Below are positions 40,993 to 50,256 of a stretch of 64,000 bases of DNA, piece after piece. Numbering within the stretch: position 1 is the stretch's first letter; every line of letters begins with the position of its first letter. This DNA is from Aliiroseovarius sp. M344 (lineage in GTDB: Bacteria; Pseudomonadota; Alphaproteobacteria; Rhodobacterales; Rhodobacteraceae), in the NCBI RefSeq assembly GCF_025140835.1, contig NZ_CP081153.1, positions 1,612,001-1,676,000 on the forward strand. Reading direction: 5' to 3'. The position numbers were made by a program, and so were the translations under genes. The notes below the pieces were generated by a model. That model saw nothing but the letters and a program-made list of their open reading frames with translations, was not told where the DNA came from and ran no database searches.

Positions 40993-41206
40993 TCTTACTT
41001 TCGAGAGCAGCGGCAATTCGCTCTTGGGCATTTGTCTGTCGGATCGAAAGTTCTATCAGCTCTTGCTGCCCCTTGTGAATCTCATCCGTCTTCGCGACAT
41101 GCTTTTCCAAATAATTTCGATAAGCATTCTGCTGGTATCTGGTCAGCAAAAACATCGCACCTATTATGGCGCCACCAAACAGAAAAAGGGTCAGCGGTTG
41201 GCTCAT
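40982..41206 (-). CDS. Small membrane protein with coiled-coil tail (74 aa)
   Basis: A 74-residue protein. One N-terminal membrane helix ([18 protein letters not shown]) is followed by a charged, coiled-coil-like tail ([27 protein letters not shown]...). It is not recognised as a named family. The start overlaps the gyrA stop by 4 bases (ATGA), and its end overlaps the VOC gene by 11 bases, so it is translated from the gyrA transcript. The topology would place the tail in the cytoplasm or periplasm depending on orientation. Confidence 0.75.
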   Translation of the reverse strand: MSQPLTLFLFGGAIIGAMFLLTRYQQNAYRNYLEKHVAKTDEIHKGQQELIELSIRQTNAQERIAAALESKNAK

Positions 41207-43935
41207 TCGCTTACCTCGCCGTTATCCTCATCTTCCGAACTTTCCACGATCCGTGCGACCGAGACGACTTCTTCGCCCTTGCCGGTGTTGAACACCTTTA
41301 CGCCGCCAGCGCTGCGTGACCGGAAGCTGATCCCCTCAACCGGGCAGCGGATCGATTGGCCTTTTGATGTGGCAAGCATGATCTGATCTTCCAGTTCAAC
41401 CGGGAAGCAAGCCACGATGTCGCCGCCCTTCATGGCACCAACACCCTGACCGCCGCGCCCACTGACACGATAGTCATGGCTGGATGTCAGATTGCCGATC
41501 CCTGGCTTGTTGATCGTGACAAGCAGATCGTTGGCCTCGAGCATTTCTTGATAGCGGTCTTCGGGCAGATCGCCAGAAATTTCCTCACCGCTCTCATCGT
41601 CCGACGCATCATTGCCCAGTTCAGAACGGAACCGTTTAATAAAGGCGGTGCGTTCGTCCGGGGTGGCTTCGAAATGGCGGATAACCGAAGCCGATACAAC
41701 CTCGTCCCCGGCATTGACCAGTTTGATCCCCCGCACACCGGTGGATGCGCGCGAGTTGAACACACGGGCGTCGGTGACGGGGAAGCGGATGGCGCGGCCG
41801 GATTTGGTGACCAGCATCACATCATCATTCTCGTCGCAGATGCGCGCATTGATCAGGCGAGTACCCTCGTCATCACCCTCGAACTTCATCGCAATTTTAC
41901 CGTTGCGCATAACATTGGTGAAATCGGACAAGCGGTTGCGGCGCACAGAGCCTTTGGACGTCGCAAAGATGATCTGAAGATCGTCCCAGTCTTTTTCGTC
42001 CCGATCAACCGGCAAAATGGCCGCGATCGAAACACCGGTCGGGATTGGCAGAATGTTAACCAGCGGTTTGCCCTTGGCCGTGCGTCCGCCTTGCGGCAGC
42101 AGCCAAGTCTTCAACTTGTAGGCCATTCCGTCATCGGTGAAGAACAAAAGCTGGGTGTGCGTATTGGCCACAAACAGCGTGGTAATCGCGTCTTCGTCCT
42201 TGGTTTGCATGCCGGAGAGACCTTTGCCGCCACGCTTTTGTGCCCGGAAATCGGCAAGCGGCGTACGCTTGGCCCAGCCGGAGGCGGTGATCGTGACAAC
42301 CATGTCCTCACGCTCGATCAGGTCTTCATCGTCCATGTCGCCGGACCAGTCGACGATCTCGGTGCGACGCGGCACGGCGAATGCCTCTCTTACTTCACGC
42401 AGTTCGTCCGAAATAATCGACATAATCCGTTCGCGTGAACGAAGAATATCCAAGTAATCTCTGATCTTTGCGGCAAGTTCTTGAAGTTCGTCAGTGACTT
42501 CCTTCACACCCATGGCCGTCAGGCGTTGCAGGCGGAGTTCTAGGATCGCGCGGGCCTGCGTTTCAGACAGGTTATAGGTGCCATCCTCGTTCATCTTATG
42601 GGTCGGATCGTCGATCAATTTGATGTATTCAGCGATGTCATGGGCGGGCCAACGACGTTCCATCAACTTGGCGCGCGCATCCGCCGGATCGGCTGATCCG
42701 CGGATGGTGGCGACCACTTCGTCGACATTTGTCACGGCGACGGCCAGACCACACAAAACATGGCTGCGTTCACGGGCTTTGCGCAGTTCATAGGCGGTTC
42801 GGCGAGTGACAACCTCTTCGCGGAAGGTGATGAAATACTTCAGAAAATCGCGCAACGTCAGTTGCTCGGGCCGCCCACCGTTCAGGGCCAGCATGTTGCA
42901 CCCGAACGAGGTTTGCATCGGGGTATAGCGGAACAACTGGTTCAGAACGACCTCGGCGGTGGCATCACGTTTCAGTTCGACGACGACACGGACACCGATC
43001 CGGTCGCTTTCATCCTGCACAGCCGAAATACCCTCGATCTTCTTTTCGCGCACAAGATCCGCGATCTTTTCGATCATCGTGGCCTTGTTCACCTGGTAGG
43101 GGATCTCGTCCAGCACGATAGCATAGCGGTCTTTACGAATTTCCTCGATCCGCGTTTTGGCGCGCATGATGACGCTGCCACGTCCTTCAAGATAGGCTTT
43201 GCGCGCGCCAGACCGGCCCAACATGATCCCCCCGGTGGGAAAATCGGGACCGGGGACGTATTCCATCAGGTCTTCCGAACTGAGGTCAGGGTTTTCAATC
43301 AACGCAAGTGTGGCATCCACAACTTCGCCCAGATTATGCGGCGGAATGTTCGTCGCCATCCCCACCGCGATGCCGCCAGCGCCGTTGACCAGCATGTTGG
43401 GAAAACGGGCGGGCAGGACGGTCGGTTCAAGGTCTTTGCCGTCATAATTGTCCTGGAAATTGACGGTGTCTTTTTCAATATCTGCCAGCAGGGACGCTGC
43501 GGGCTTGTCCATCCGCACTTCGGTGTATCGCATGGCGGCAGCGTTATCGCCGTCCATCGACCCGAAGTTACCCTGACCATCCAGAAGCGGCAGAGACATG
43601 GAAAACGGCTGCGCCATACGCACCAGCGCGTCATAGATCGCGCTGTCGCCATGCGGGTGATATTTACCCATCGTGTCGCCAACCGGACGCGCCGACTTGC
43701 GATACGGTTTGTCATGTGTGTTGCCCGTGCCATACATGGCATAGAGGATGCGCCGGTGAACCGGTTTCAAGCCATCCCTGAGGTCGGGGATTGCCCGGCT
43801 GACGATCACGCTCATCGCATAATCGAGATAGGAGGCTTTCATCTCCTCTTCGATAGAGATTTGAGGGCCATCATAAACGGGCCGTTCAGGCGGCATTTCG
43901 CCTTCGTTCTCAGGTACTTCTGGGGTGTCTGTCAC
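41203..43935 (-). CDS. gyrA: DNA gyrase subunit A
   Basis: About 910 residues. The catalytic Tyr137 is in MRYTEV. The quinolone region [18 protein letters not shown] keeps Ser98 and Asp102 (equivalents of E. coli Ser83/Asp87), the susceptible type. The GyrA box [11 protein letters not shown] and the beta-pinwheel C-terminal domain with [11 protein letters not shown] are present. It forms the A2B2 enzyme that supercoils DNA. GTG 43935 ([10 protein letters not shown]) matches the family N terminus; another in-frame GTG at 43962 has no ribosome site and would lie next to the promoter. The gene starts an overlapping chain with two downstream genes. Confidence 0.96.
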   Translation of the reverse strand: MTDTPEVPENEGEMPPERPVYDGPQISIEEEMKASYLDYAMSVIVSRAIPDLRDGLKPVHRRILYAMYGTGNTHDKPYRKSARPVGDTMGKYHPHGDSAIYDALVRMAQPFSMSLPLLDGQGNFGSMDGDNAAAMRYTEVRMDKPAASLLADIEKDTVNFQDNYDGKDLEPTVLPARFPNMLVNGAGGIAVGMATNIPPHNLGEVVDATLALIENPDLSSEDLMEYVPGPDFPTGGIMLGRSGARKAYLEGRGSVIMRAKTRIEEIRKDRYAIVLDEIPYQVNKATMIEKIADLVREKKIEGISAVQDESDRIGVRVVVELKRDATAEVVLNQLFRYTPMQTSFGCNMLALNGGRPEQLTLRDFLKYFITFREEVVTRRTAYELRKARERSHVLCGLAVAVTNVDEVVATIRGSADPADARAKLMERRWPAHDIAEYIKLIDDPTHKMNEDGTYNLSETQARAILELRLQRLTAMGVKEVTDELQELAAKIRDYLDILRSRERIMSIISDELREVREAFAVPRRTEIVDWSGDMDDEDLIEREDMVVTITASGWAKRTPLADFRAQKRGGKGLSGMQTKDEDAITTLFVANTHTQLLFFTDDGMAYKLKTWLLPQGGRTAKGKPLVNILPIPTGVSIAAILPVDRDEKDWDDLQIIFATSKGSVRRNRLSDFTNVMRNGKIAMKFEGDDEGTRLINARICDENDDVMLVTKSGRAIRFPVTDARVFNSRASTGVRGIKLVNAGDEVVSASVIRHFEATPDERTAFIKRFRSELGNDASDDESGEEISGDLPEDRYQEMLEANDLLVTINKPGIGNLTSSHDYRVSGRGGQGVGAMKGGDIVACFPVELEDQIMLATSKGQSIRCPVEGISFRSRSAGGVKVFNTGKGEEVVSVARIVESSEDEDNGEVSE

Positions 43936-43963
43936 GTTGTCCGCCGTTTTGGTGCGTTTCACA

Positions 43964-44011
43964 CTATATCTAGTTCCGAACTCTATATCATTGGCGGGTT
44001 GGCAGGGGCAA
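43964..44011 (-). promoter_or_regulatory. Candidate gyrA promoter with direct repeats around a palindrome
   Basis: Read on the minus strand, TTGCCC (44011-44006), 18 bases, TATAGA (43987-43982) resembles a sigma-70 promoter. Two CTATATC copies (43964-43970 and 43983-43989) flank the perfect inverted repeat AGTTC-C-GAACT (43972-43982). The arrangement could be tandem -10 elements or an operator. Gyrase promoters are often supercoiling-sensitive, but this has not been shown here. Confidence 0.35.
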
Positions 44012-44131
44012 CCAAAAGGACCGGATTTGCCCCCGAAACCGGCGGAAATTCACGGCTTTTCTTCAGCCTTCCCCCCTTGGCAATCCGCGCCAAGTGAACG
44101 AATATCGCGCCAAAGCCTATGGGAGAGCCAA

Positions 44132-45280
44132 ATGTCCAAACCCCGCAGCATCTTTGAAGAGGTCGGCGACAAATCCAGCGTGCAGCAAGACGGTCCAAAA
44201 ACCGGTGCGATTGAGCGCGGATCGGGTGGCGGTGCGGCCCGCGGTGCTGTCCGCGTCTGGCTTTTGCTGTTGTTTGCTTTGGTGGCCGCGATGGTGGTTG
44301 TGGGCGGCCTGACCCGTTTGACGGATTCAGGCCTGTCGATCACCGAATGGGCGCCGTTCACCGGGGCGATGCCGCCAATGAACGACGCCGATTGGGCGGT
44401 GGAGTTCGAGAAATATCAGCAAATCCCCGAATTTAAGCTGCAAAACAGCGGGATGGACCTTGCCGCCTTCAAATCGATCTATTGGTGGGAATGGGGTCAT
44501 CGTCAGCTTGGCCGGTTCATCGGGCTGGTCTGGGCCATCGGGTTCTTCGGCTTTTTGGCCGCGCGCAAGATCCCCAACGGCTGGACGGGGCGCTTGCTTC
44601 TGTTAGGCGCACTTGGAGGTTTGCAAGGGGCAATCGGCTGGTGGATGGTGTCTTCCGGCCTGTCGGGCGAGCGCGTCGATGTCGCGTCCTATCGCCTTGC
44701 GGTTCATCTTGGTCTGGCCTTTGTCATACTGGGCCTGATCGCATGGTATATCCTGTTGCTGGGACGAAAAGAGGCCAGCCTGATGGCCGCGCGCCGCAAC
44801 CGTGAGGCAAAGCTTTTTGGTATGGGCACCGGCCTGATGCATCTGGCGTTGTTGCAAATCCTTTTGGGCGCGTTGGTTGCCGGCATCGACGCGGGGCGGT
44901 CCTTTGTTGACTGGCCGTGGATGGCGGGACAGATTTTCCCGCCCGAGGCCTTTGACCTGTCCCCGGTCTGGCGCAACTTTTTTGAGAATGCGGGCCTTGT
45001 GCAATTCATGCACCGGATGACCGGCTATCTGCTGGTTGTGTTCGCGATTGTCGTCTGGCGGGTGTCGCGCCGGTCGGGCAACCAGATGGTGCGTGCGGGG
45101 TTCACATTTGCAACCCTGATGGTCATGGGGCAAGCCGTTCTAGGCATCGTCACTGTCCTTCATGCCTCGCCATTGCATGTGGCGATTACCCACCAAGTCG
45201 GCGCTATTCTGGTGTGGGTGCTGATCTTGAACGCCCGCTTCTTGGCAGGTTATCCCACCGAACAATCCATCCGAACCTGA
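44132..45280 (+). CDS. ctaA: Heme A synthase (COX15/CtaA type 2)
   Basis: A 382-residue protein with eight predicted membrane helices. It carries the family segments VVVGGLTRLTDSGLSITEW, WWEWGHRQLGRFIGLVW, VQFMHRMTGYLLVVFAI and LHVAITHQVGAILVW, whose histidines ligand heme. It oxidises heme O to heme A for aa3-type cytochrome oxidase. ATG 44132 with GGGAGAG upstream is preferred; the in-frame extension to 43925 overlaps gyrA and lacks similarity. The M32 peptidase follows 10 bases later. Confidence 0.94.
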   Translation: MSKPRSIFEEVGDKSSVQQDGPKTGAIERGSGGGAARGAVRVWLLLLFALVAAMVVVGGLTRLTDSGLSITEWAPFTGAMPPMNDADWAVEFEKYQQIPEFKLQNSGMDLAAFKSIYWWEWGHRQLGRFIGLVWAIGFFGFLAARKIPNGWTGRLLLLGALGGLQGAIGWWMVSSGLSGERVDVASYRLAVHLGLAFVILGLIAWYILLLGRKEASLMAARRNREAKLFGMGTGLMHLALLQILLGALVAGIDAGRSFVDWPWMAGQIFPPEAFDLSPVWRNFFENAGLVQFMHRMTGYLLVVFAIVVWRVSRRSGNQMVRAGFTFATLMVMGQAVLGIVTVLHASPLHVAITHQVGAILVWVLILNARFLAGYPTEQSIRT

Positions 45281-45290
45281 GGCTGATAAT

Positions 45291-46769
45291 ATGACCGCAT
45301 TCGACAACCTGATGGTGTTTCAACGTGACACCCAAGCGCTGACTGAAGTTGCAGGGCGCCTTGGTTGGGATCAGGAAACCGTGATGCCAGATGGGGCAGG
45401 GCCACAGAGGGCCGAGGAAATGGCGGCCATTGAAAAAGTGCTTCATGCCCGTCGGATCGATCCAAAAGTGGCCGATTGGCTGGATGCCATTGAAACGGAT
45501 GCGCTTGACGTTGCCGCCGCCGCCCAGATCCGTGAAATACGCCGGGCACAGGAACGTGCTCAGAAAGTGCCCGTGGAGCTTTCTACCGCCATTGCCCGCG
45601 CGACGTCGGCTGCGCAACGAAAATGGGCAGACGCCCGCGCCGCGGACGATTTCGTGGCGTTCAGACCGGTGCTGGAAGAAATCGTGGCGCTGCGCCGCGA
45701 AGAAGCCGCCGCCCTTGCCGGGGGTGGTGACCTCTATGATGCGCTGCTGGACGATTACGAACCCGGCGCGTCCGGCACTGAAATTCAGGCGATGTTTGAC
45801 GCGATGCGGCCACGGCTGGTCAGGTTGCGCGATGCGGCACTTGGGGCATCGCACCAACCCGAAAAGGTAATTGGCACCTATCCCGCAAAGAGGCAGATGC
45901 GGCTTGCCCGAAAACTTGCACAAAAATTTGGTTATGACCTGAACAATGGCCGGATCGACAAAGCCCTGCATCCCTTCAGCTCTGGTTCCGGTCTGGATGT
46001 GCGGATCACCACACGGACCAATCCCGAAGACCCGTTTAACTGCTTTTACTCTACCATCCACGAAGTCGGGCACGCCTGTTATGAGCAAAACGTCGATCGC
46101 GATTACCTGCTGACACCAATTGGGCGCGGCGCCTCGATGGGGGTGCACGAAAGTCAGTCGCGTATCTACGAAAACCAGTTCGGCCGCTCGCGCGCCTTTA
46201 CAGGGTGGCTTTTCGGCCAGATGGAGCAACGGTTCGGTTATGCGCCAGCCAGCAATCCAGACGCCTTTTATGGCACCGTCAATCGGCTGGAAAAGGGCTA
46301 TATCCGTACCGAAGCGGATGAAGTTCAGTATAATCTGCACGTCATGTTGCGGTTCGATCTGGAGCGCCGCCTGATATCGGGCCATTTGGACGTTGCGGAT
46401 CTGGAAGAGGCCTGGAATGCCCGGTTTGCTGCGGATTTTGGCTATGACGTTGATCGCGCCTCACATGGGGTGCTGCAAGATGTGCATTGGGCCGTTGGTC
46501 TGTTTGGCTATTTCCCGACATATAGCCTTGGGAATGTCTATGCAGGCTGCCTGCACCAGGCTTTGCGTGCTGATTTGCCCAAGCTGGATTCTAAGCTAGC
46601 ACAAGGCAACGCAACCTATGCGACCGCGTGGCTCAGCGAAAAAGTTCAACGCCACGGCGCGCTTTATGCACCCAAAGAGGTGATCGAGAAAGCAACAGGC
46701 CAAACGGTGTCCGTCGAACCGCTGCTTTCGTATATTGAGGCAAAGTTTGGCGAGATTTATCGGTTGTAG
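45291..46769 (+). CDS. Carboxypeptidase Taq (M32) family metallopeptidase
   Basis: A 492-residue protein. The zinc motif HEVGH (with CYEQ) and the downstream HESQSRIYENQFGRS are the M32 signatures, and RIDKALHPF with TTRTNPEDP lies upstream. It is a cytoplasmic metallocarboxypeptidase releasing C-terminal residues from peptides. TGAGG lies upstream of the ATG, 10 bases after ctaA, so the genes are probably cotranscribed. The length agrees with the family. Confidence 0.93.
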   Translation: MTAFDNLMVFQRDTQALTEVAGRLGWDQETVMPDGAGPQRAEEMAAIEKVLHARRIDPKVADWLDAIETDALDVAAAAQIREIRRAQERAQKVPVELSTAIARATSAAQRKWADARAADDFVAFRPVLEEIVALRREEAAALAGGGDLYDALLDDYEPGASGTEIQAMFDAMRPRLVRLRDAALGASHQPEKVIGTYPAKRQMRLARKLAQKFGYDLNNGRIDKALHPFSSGSGLDVRITTRTNPEDPFNCFYSTIHEVGHACYEQNVDRDYLLTPIGRGASMGVHESQSRIYENQFGRSRAFTGWLFGQMEQRFGYAPASNPDAFYGTVNRLEKGYIRTEADEVQYNLHVMLRFDLERRLISGHLDVADLEEAWNARFAADFGYDVDRASHGVLQDVHWAVGLFGYFPTYSLGNVYAGCLHQALRADLPKLDSKLAQGNATYATAWLSEKVQRHGALYAPKEVIEKATGQTVSVEPLLSYIEAKFGEIYRL

Positions 46770-46818
46770 GGCGTCAGGTTCGGCGATTTGAAGCGCCATC
46801 CAATCTCGGGTCGATGAT

Positions 46819-46992
46819 TTAGCTATCACCGAACGAACCGCCGATTGAATGCGGTGCAGACCGGGCGGTCATGCCGGGAAAATCTTCTGCGAAACGCCCT
46901 TCGCGTTTATGCGGTGCGGGCGCGACGCGCTTGCTTCGCAGATATCTTGTGGCCGTTCGACAACCAAGTTTGAGTTTCTTCAGTAATGCCAT
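46819..46992 (-). CDS. Small basic protein (57 aa), unknown function
   Basis: A 57-codon ORF beginning ATG (46992), with a very basic N terminus (MALLKKLKLGCRTATRYLRSK) and a glycine/serine tail ending GGSFGDS. Its ATG comes 3 bases after the stop of the preceding 64-residue ORF (TGA-CCC-ATG), a spacing that strongly suggests translational coupling. No strong ribosome site of its own is seen. No family is recognised. The region between it and the end of the M32 gene is only 49 bases. Confidence 0.55.
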   Translation of the reverse strand: MALLKKLKLGCRTATRYLRSKRVAPAPHKREGRFAEDFPGMTARSAPHSIGGSFGDS

Positions 46993-46995
46993 GGG

Positions 46996-47190
46996 TCAAA
47001 ACTGTTCTGGAAAGACCGACATCAGCATCTGGACACCGTATTCACTGTCACAGGCACCTGCCGCGATCATGTCGCCTATGATCTTGCGCCGCTCGACGCC
47101 ATCAAATTGGTCGGTGTCGTCGACGTTTTCTGTGTCTTTTTGAAAGGTCCAGTTGAGAAACGAAAATGGCGAAAGGGACAGGGTGGTCAT
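46996..47190 (-). CDS. Small acidic protein (64 aa), unknown function
   Basis: A 64-residue ORF. The N terminus MTTLSLSPFSFLNWTFQ is weakly hydrophobic. A charged segment KDTENVDDTDQFDGVERRK follows, with a C-terminal helix-like DMIAAGACDSEYGVQMLMSVF. ATGGAG lies 8 bases upstream of the start. The start at 47190 is preferred to an upstream in-frame ATG at 47277, which would overlap the divergent LysR start. The composition suggests a real protein. It is divergent from a LysR regulator, possibly its target, and coupled to the 57-codon ORF. Confidence 0.6.
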   Translation of the reverse strand: MTTLSLSPFSFLNWTFQKDTENVDDTDQFDGVERRKIIGDMIAAGACDSEYGVQMLMSVFPEQF

Positions 47191-47279
47191 CTTTTTAACT
47201 CCATCATGTTGTCGGAAATAATTTACGCCGCACGATGGTTCTTCTGGTATCCGTCGCGGCGCTGTGCTGATATGCAAAA

Positions 47280-48146
47280 ATGCAGAACCGGTTCAGGGAT
47301 TGGGGAGATGTGCGGGTATTCCTCGCGGTGATGCGCGAGGGGTCCACTCTTGCGGCCTCTCGGAATTTGGGGGTCAACCAAACCACCGTGGCGCGACGCA
47401 TCGACGTTCTTGAACACGACCTCGACGTGACGCTGTTCGTCAGAACCACGCGAGGGGCAGAGCCGACGGACATTGCAACCACCTTGTTGCCCTATGCCGA
47501 AGCTCTGGAACAAGCCGCCCATACCTTAGAGGCTGAAGCCGAGGCCGAGAAAGGCAGAGCCAGCGCACCAATCCGTATTACCGCCTTTGAAGACGAGATG
47601 TTTGGCAATATCGGGGCCGTGGTCTCCGAATTTGTTGAAAATAATCCCGGTGTCAGCTTTGAATTCGTATTCTCGGAACGAAATCTGGATCTGATGAAAG
47701 GCGAGGCGGATGTTGCCTTGCGCATGACACCGGCGATTTCAGACGACAGGCTGATTGCTCGAAAAGTCGGGCAAACGCAGTGGACCTATTATGCCTCGCA
47801 CGCCTATGCCGCCAGCCATACACTGCCTGCGCAATTCAGCGACGACATGGAAGATCACCGCGTTCATCTTCTGAACCATTTTCAAAGCAAGCGACGCAAC
47901 CTTGTGCGGTGCACGACATCCAACGACATGATGATGGCGATCCAGACCGGACAGGGAAACGGCCCATTTCCAGTGACGGTTGGGGATGCAAACGCCAACC
48001 TTGTCCGCTGTTTCGATCCGCCACCCGGATCGGACCTACCGGTCTGGTTGATCGTTTCTCCGTCTGCCTATCAACGGCCCGAAATCCGCCGCTTCACTGC
48101 CTTTGCCGCACCCCGGATTGCACGCAACCTCAAGAACCCAAGCTAG
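47280..48146 (+). CDS. LysR-family transcriptional regulator
   Basis: A 288-residue protein. The N-terminal HTH (VRVFLAVMREGSTLAASRNLGVNQTTVARRID) occupies residues 10-42, and the co-inducer domain begins near residue 95 (IRITAFEDEMFGNIG). Two tiny genes are transcribed divergently from the 89-base interval 47191-47279. The following VOC gene is on the same strand, 151 bases away. Its regulon is unknown; the divergent small genes are the natural candidates. Confidence 0.9.
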   Translation: MQNRFRDWGDVRVFLAVMREGSTLAASRNLGVNQTTVARRIDVLEHDLDVTLFVRTTRGAEPTDIATTLLPYAEALEQAAHTLEAEAEAEKGRASAPIRITAFEDEMFGNIGAVVSEFVENNPGVSFEFVFSERNLDLMKGEADVALRMTPAISDDRLIARKVGQTQWTYYASHAYAASHTLPAQFSDDMEDHRVHLLNHFQSKRRNLVRCTTSNDMMMAIQTGQGNGPFPVTVGDANANLVRCFDPPPGSDLPVWLIVSPSAYQRPEIRRFTAFAAPRIARNLKNPS

Positions 48147-48297
48147 AGTCACTGGAACTGTTCGGCGACCTCGGCATAAAACCCTTCAAAACCGCGTCCA
48201 TTTGTCATTCTTTCAGCATCCGACATTCTGGTCTCATAGCGCACACTCGACCAACCTGTGCCTTGTGCCATATGCTGTTCACGCAAAGGAGCATGCT

Positions 48298-48711
48298 ATG
48301 GCAAAGGTTACCGGCATTGGAGGGGTTTTTATCAAATCCACGGGGAAAGGGTCCGCATTGGCCGAATGGTATCAAACCCACCTCGGGATTACGCTCGAAG
48401 ATTTCGGTGGCGCGGTTTTGAACTGGCAAGACGACAAGGCCAATGACGGTGGATTGACGGTTTGGACCACGACCGACCACAACAGCGATTGGTTTGCGCC
48501 AAGTACCTCCAGTTTCATGATCAATTACCGCGTCGATGATCTGGACGGGCTGCTCACGCAGTTGAGAGACGCTGACATTCAGGTTGTCGCCGGCCCCGAA
48601 CGCCATGAAAACGGCGCTTTCGCATGGATCATGGACCCGGAAGGCAACAAAATTGAGTTGTGGGAGCCGTGCTTGTGGAATGATGCGCGGGTGAAGCCCG
48701 ACGACACTTAA
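48298..48711 (+). CDS. VOC (glyoxalase-fold) family protein
   Basis: A 137-residue protein from ATG 48298, preceded by AAAGGAG. It has the VOC beta-alpha-beta repeats (GGVFIKSTGKGSALAEWYQTHLG at the N terminus, AFAWIMDPEGNKIELWEP at the C terminus). This resembles glyoxalase/bleomycin-resistance or extradiol-type enzymes, but the metal ligands are not all conserved and no substrate can be named. It lies downstream of LysR, possibly regulated by it, and is convergent with the small gene ending at 48708 (4-base overlap). Confidence 0.82.
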   Translation: MAKVTGIGGVFIKSTGKGSALAEWYQTHLGITLEDFGGAVLNWQDDKANDGGLTVWTTTDHNSDWFAPSTSSFMINYRVDDLDGLLTQLRDADIQVVAGPERHENGAFAWIMDPEGNKIELWEPCLWNDARVKPDDT

Positions 48712-48941
48712 GGCTTTTGCGTTTCCTCGGCGTGTTTTTTCAACAGCTGTATCAGCATGTCACGCCCGCGCGCCTCGGCCCGTCGAATACGAACAGCGGT
48801 CATGAACGCTTCTTCCAGCGTGGTCGAAGACGCGCCGATGGTCTTCTTGACTTCGTCCACCAGATATTCATTTCCGGTCGCCTCGACGGCTTTCAGAACC
48901 TCTTTGGCCAGCCCATCTGAAACTTGTTCAAGAAGATCCAT
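48708..48941 (-). CDS. Small helical protein (77 aa), unknown function
   Basis: A 77-residue, mostly helical, charged protein. There is no membrane segment or signal peptide; it opens MDLLEQVSDGLAKEVLKAV and ends LIQLLKKHAEETQKP. No family is recognised. It lies 11 bases downstream of the alpha/beta hydrolase gene on the same strand, so both are probably cotranscribed. Its 3' end overlaps the convergent VOC gene. Confidence 0.65.
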   Translation of the reverse strand: MDLLEQVSDGLAKEVLKAVEATGNEYLVDEVKKTIGASSTTLEEAFMTAVRIRRAEARGRDMLIQLLKKHAEETQKP

Positions 48942-48952
48942 CTGCGCCTCGC

Positions 48953-49606
48953 TTACCGGGTCGTTTCGGTCAGGCGGCGGCGAACATATTCGTCCACATG
49001 CGTGATCATCGTGTCCATATGATCATCTTCAAAGAAGTGACCCGAACGCTCAATCTCGGTATGGGTGACGGTGATGCCCTTTTGCTCATGCAGTTTGTTG
49101 ACCAGCGCATGGGTATCAGCGGGTGGCGCCACGCGGTCGGCGGTGCCGTTGATGATCAGGCCAGAACTGGGGCAGGGCGCCAGAAAGCTGAAATCATACA
49201 TGTTGGCGGGCGGACTGACCGAGATGAAGCCGGTGATTTCCGGGCGGCGCATCAGCAGTTGCATCCCGATCCAAGCCCCGAACGAGAAGCCGGCGACCCA
49301 GCAATGCTTGGCGTTCTGGTTCATCGACTGCAGGTAATCCAGCGCCGAGGCCGCATCGGACAATTCGCCGACGCCCTGATCATACTCACCCTGGCTACGC
49401 CCCACGCCGCGGAAATTGAACCGCAGGACGTTGAAGCCCATGTTATGGAACGCATAATGCAGGTTATAGACGACCTTGTTGTTCATCGTGCCGCCAAACT
49501 GCGGGTGCGGATGAAGAATAATGGCGATGGGGGCGTCTTTTTCCTTTTGGGCGTGGTAACGGCCTTCAAGACGGCCCTCTGGGCCGGGGAAAATCACTTC
49601 GGGCAT
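48953..49606 (-). CDS. Alpha/beta hydrolase (dienelactone-hydrolase-like, YcjY type)
   Basis: A 217-residue hydrolase. The oxyanion segment is ILHPHPQFGGTMNN, and RFNFRGVGRSQGEYDQG follows. The nucleophile elbow is GFSFG. An Asp lies in NGTADRVAPP and the catalytic His in SGHFFEDD. No signal peptide is present. The substrate is unknown. The start at 49606 is supported by the family N terminus MPEVIFPGPEGRLEG. It faces away from the suf operon; the shared intergenic region 49607-49794 holds the iscR promoter. Confidence 0.85.
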   Translation of the reverse strand: MPEVIFPGPEGRLEGRYHAQKEKDAPIAIILHPHPQFGGTMNNKVVYNLHYAFHNMGFNVLRFNFRGVGRSQGEYDQGVGELSDAASALDYLQSMNQNAKHCWVAGFSFGAWIGMQLLMRRPEITGFISVSPPANMYDFSFLAPCPSSGLIINGTADRVAPPADTHALVNKLHEQKGITVTHTEIERSGHFFEDDHMDTMITHVDEYVRRRLTETTR

Positions 49607-49794
49607 TCGGTCTCGGCCTCTTCTTTTCGTCAGGTCCCGCGTCGCTCTGCCGCTTGCAGCTTTCTTGACGCGTCCGGACCCGCACCATAATACGGGGGTG
49701 GCGAATTGGCAGGCTTTGGGCCCGCCTGTGCCAGTCCTAAGTGACCTAGTGGTCGTAGTCCAAAAGGTCAATGTTTTTAAGGGGAGGTTACGCC

Positions 49795-50256
49795 ATGAAG
49801 CTGTCTACGAAGGGACGTTATGCGATGGTGGCGCTGGCCGATCTTGCGTTGCAGGACAATGACGCCTTGCTGTCGCTGACGGACCTGGCCAAGCGGCAAG
49901 ATATTTCGCTGCCTTATCTAGAGCAATTGTTCGTCAAACTCCGCCGCGCCGGGCTGGTCGACAGCGTTCGTGGACCTGGGGGTGGCTATAAACTGGCGCG
50001 CCCGGCTTCGGAAATACGTGTGTCCGAGGTTCTTGAGGCCGTCGACGAAACAGTTTCGGCGATGCACAAAGGGGCAGGCGCGTCGGGCGCAAGCTCGGGG
50101 TCCAAAGCGCAATCGATGACCAACCGTTTGTGGGAAGGGCTGTCGGCACATGTCTATGTGTTCTTGCACCAAACCCGCTTGTCCGACGTGGTCAAGAACG
50201 AGCTGACACCTTGCCCGGCGGTGCCAACGCTGTTTTCGGTAGTGGACGAGGAATGA
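49795..50256 (+). CDS. iscR: IscR-type Rrf2 family regulator lacking the cysteine triad
   Basis: A 153-residue Rrf2 regulator. The N-terminal winged helix (LSTKGRYAMVALADLAL; LEQLFVKLRRAGLVDSVRGPGGGY) matches IscR. In E. coli IscR, Cys92, Cys98 and Cys104 bind a 2Fe-2S cluster. Here residues 90-107 (MHKGAGASGASSGSKAQS) contain none. The only cysteine is Cys140 in ELTPCPAV. This is the Rhodobacterales type, in which a single-Cys IscR was reported to bind a cluster and repress suf/isc genes. GGGGAGG precedes ATG 49795. It leads the suf operon and probably represses it. Confidence 0.9.
   Translation: MKLSTKGRYAMVALADLALQDNDALLSLTDLAKRQDISLPYLEQLFVKLRRAGLVDSVRGPGGGYKLARPASEIRVSEVLEAVDETVSAMHKGAGASGASSGSKAQSMTNRLWEGLSAHVYVFLHQTRLSDVVKNELTPCPAVPTLFSVVDEE

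Noticed and set aside
42760..44097. 445-codon frame antisense to gyrA
   Set aside because: A codon-usage shadow of gyrA; no ribosome site and composition rich in His/Arg typical of reverse-strand artefacts.
49743..49754. GACC-TAGT-GGTC inverted repeat upstream of iscR as an IscR/iron box
   Set aside because: The stem is only 4 bp and I cannot match it to a recalled Rhodobacterales iron box; kept as unproven.
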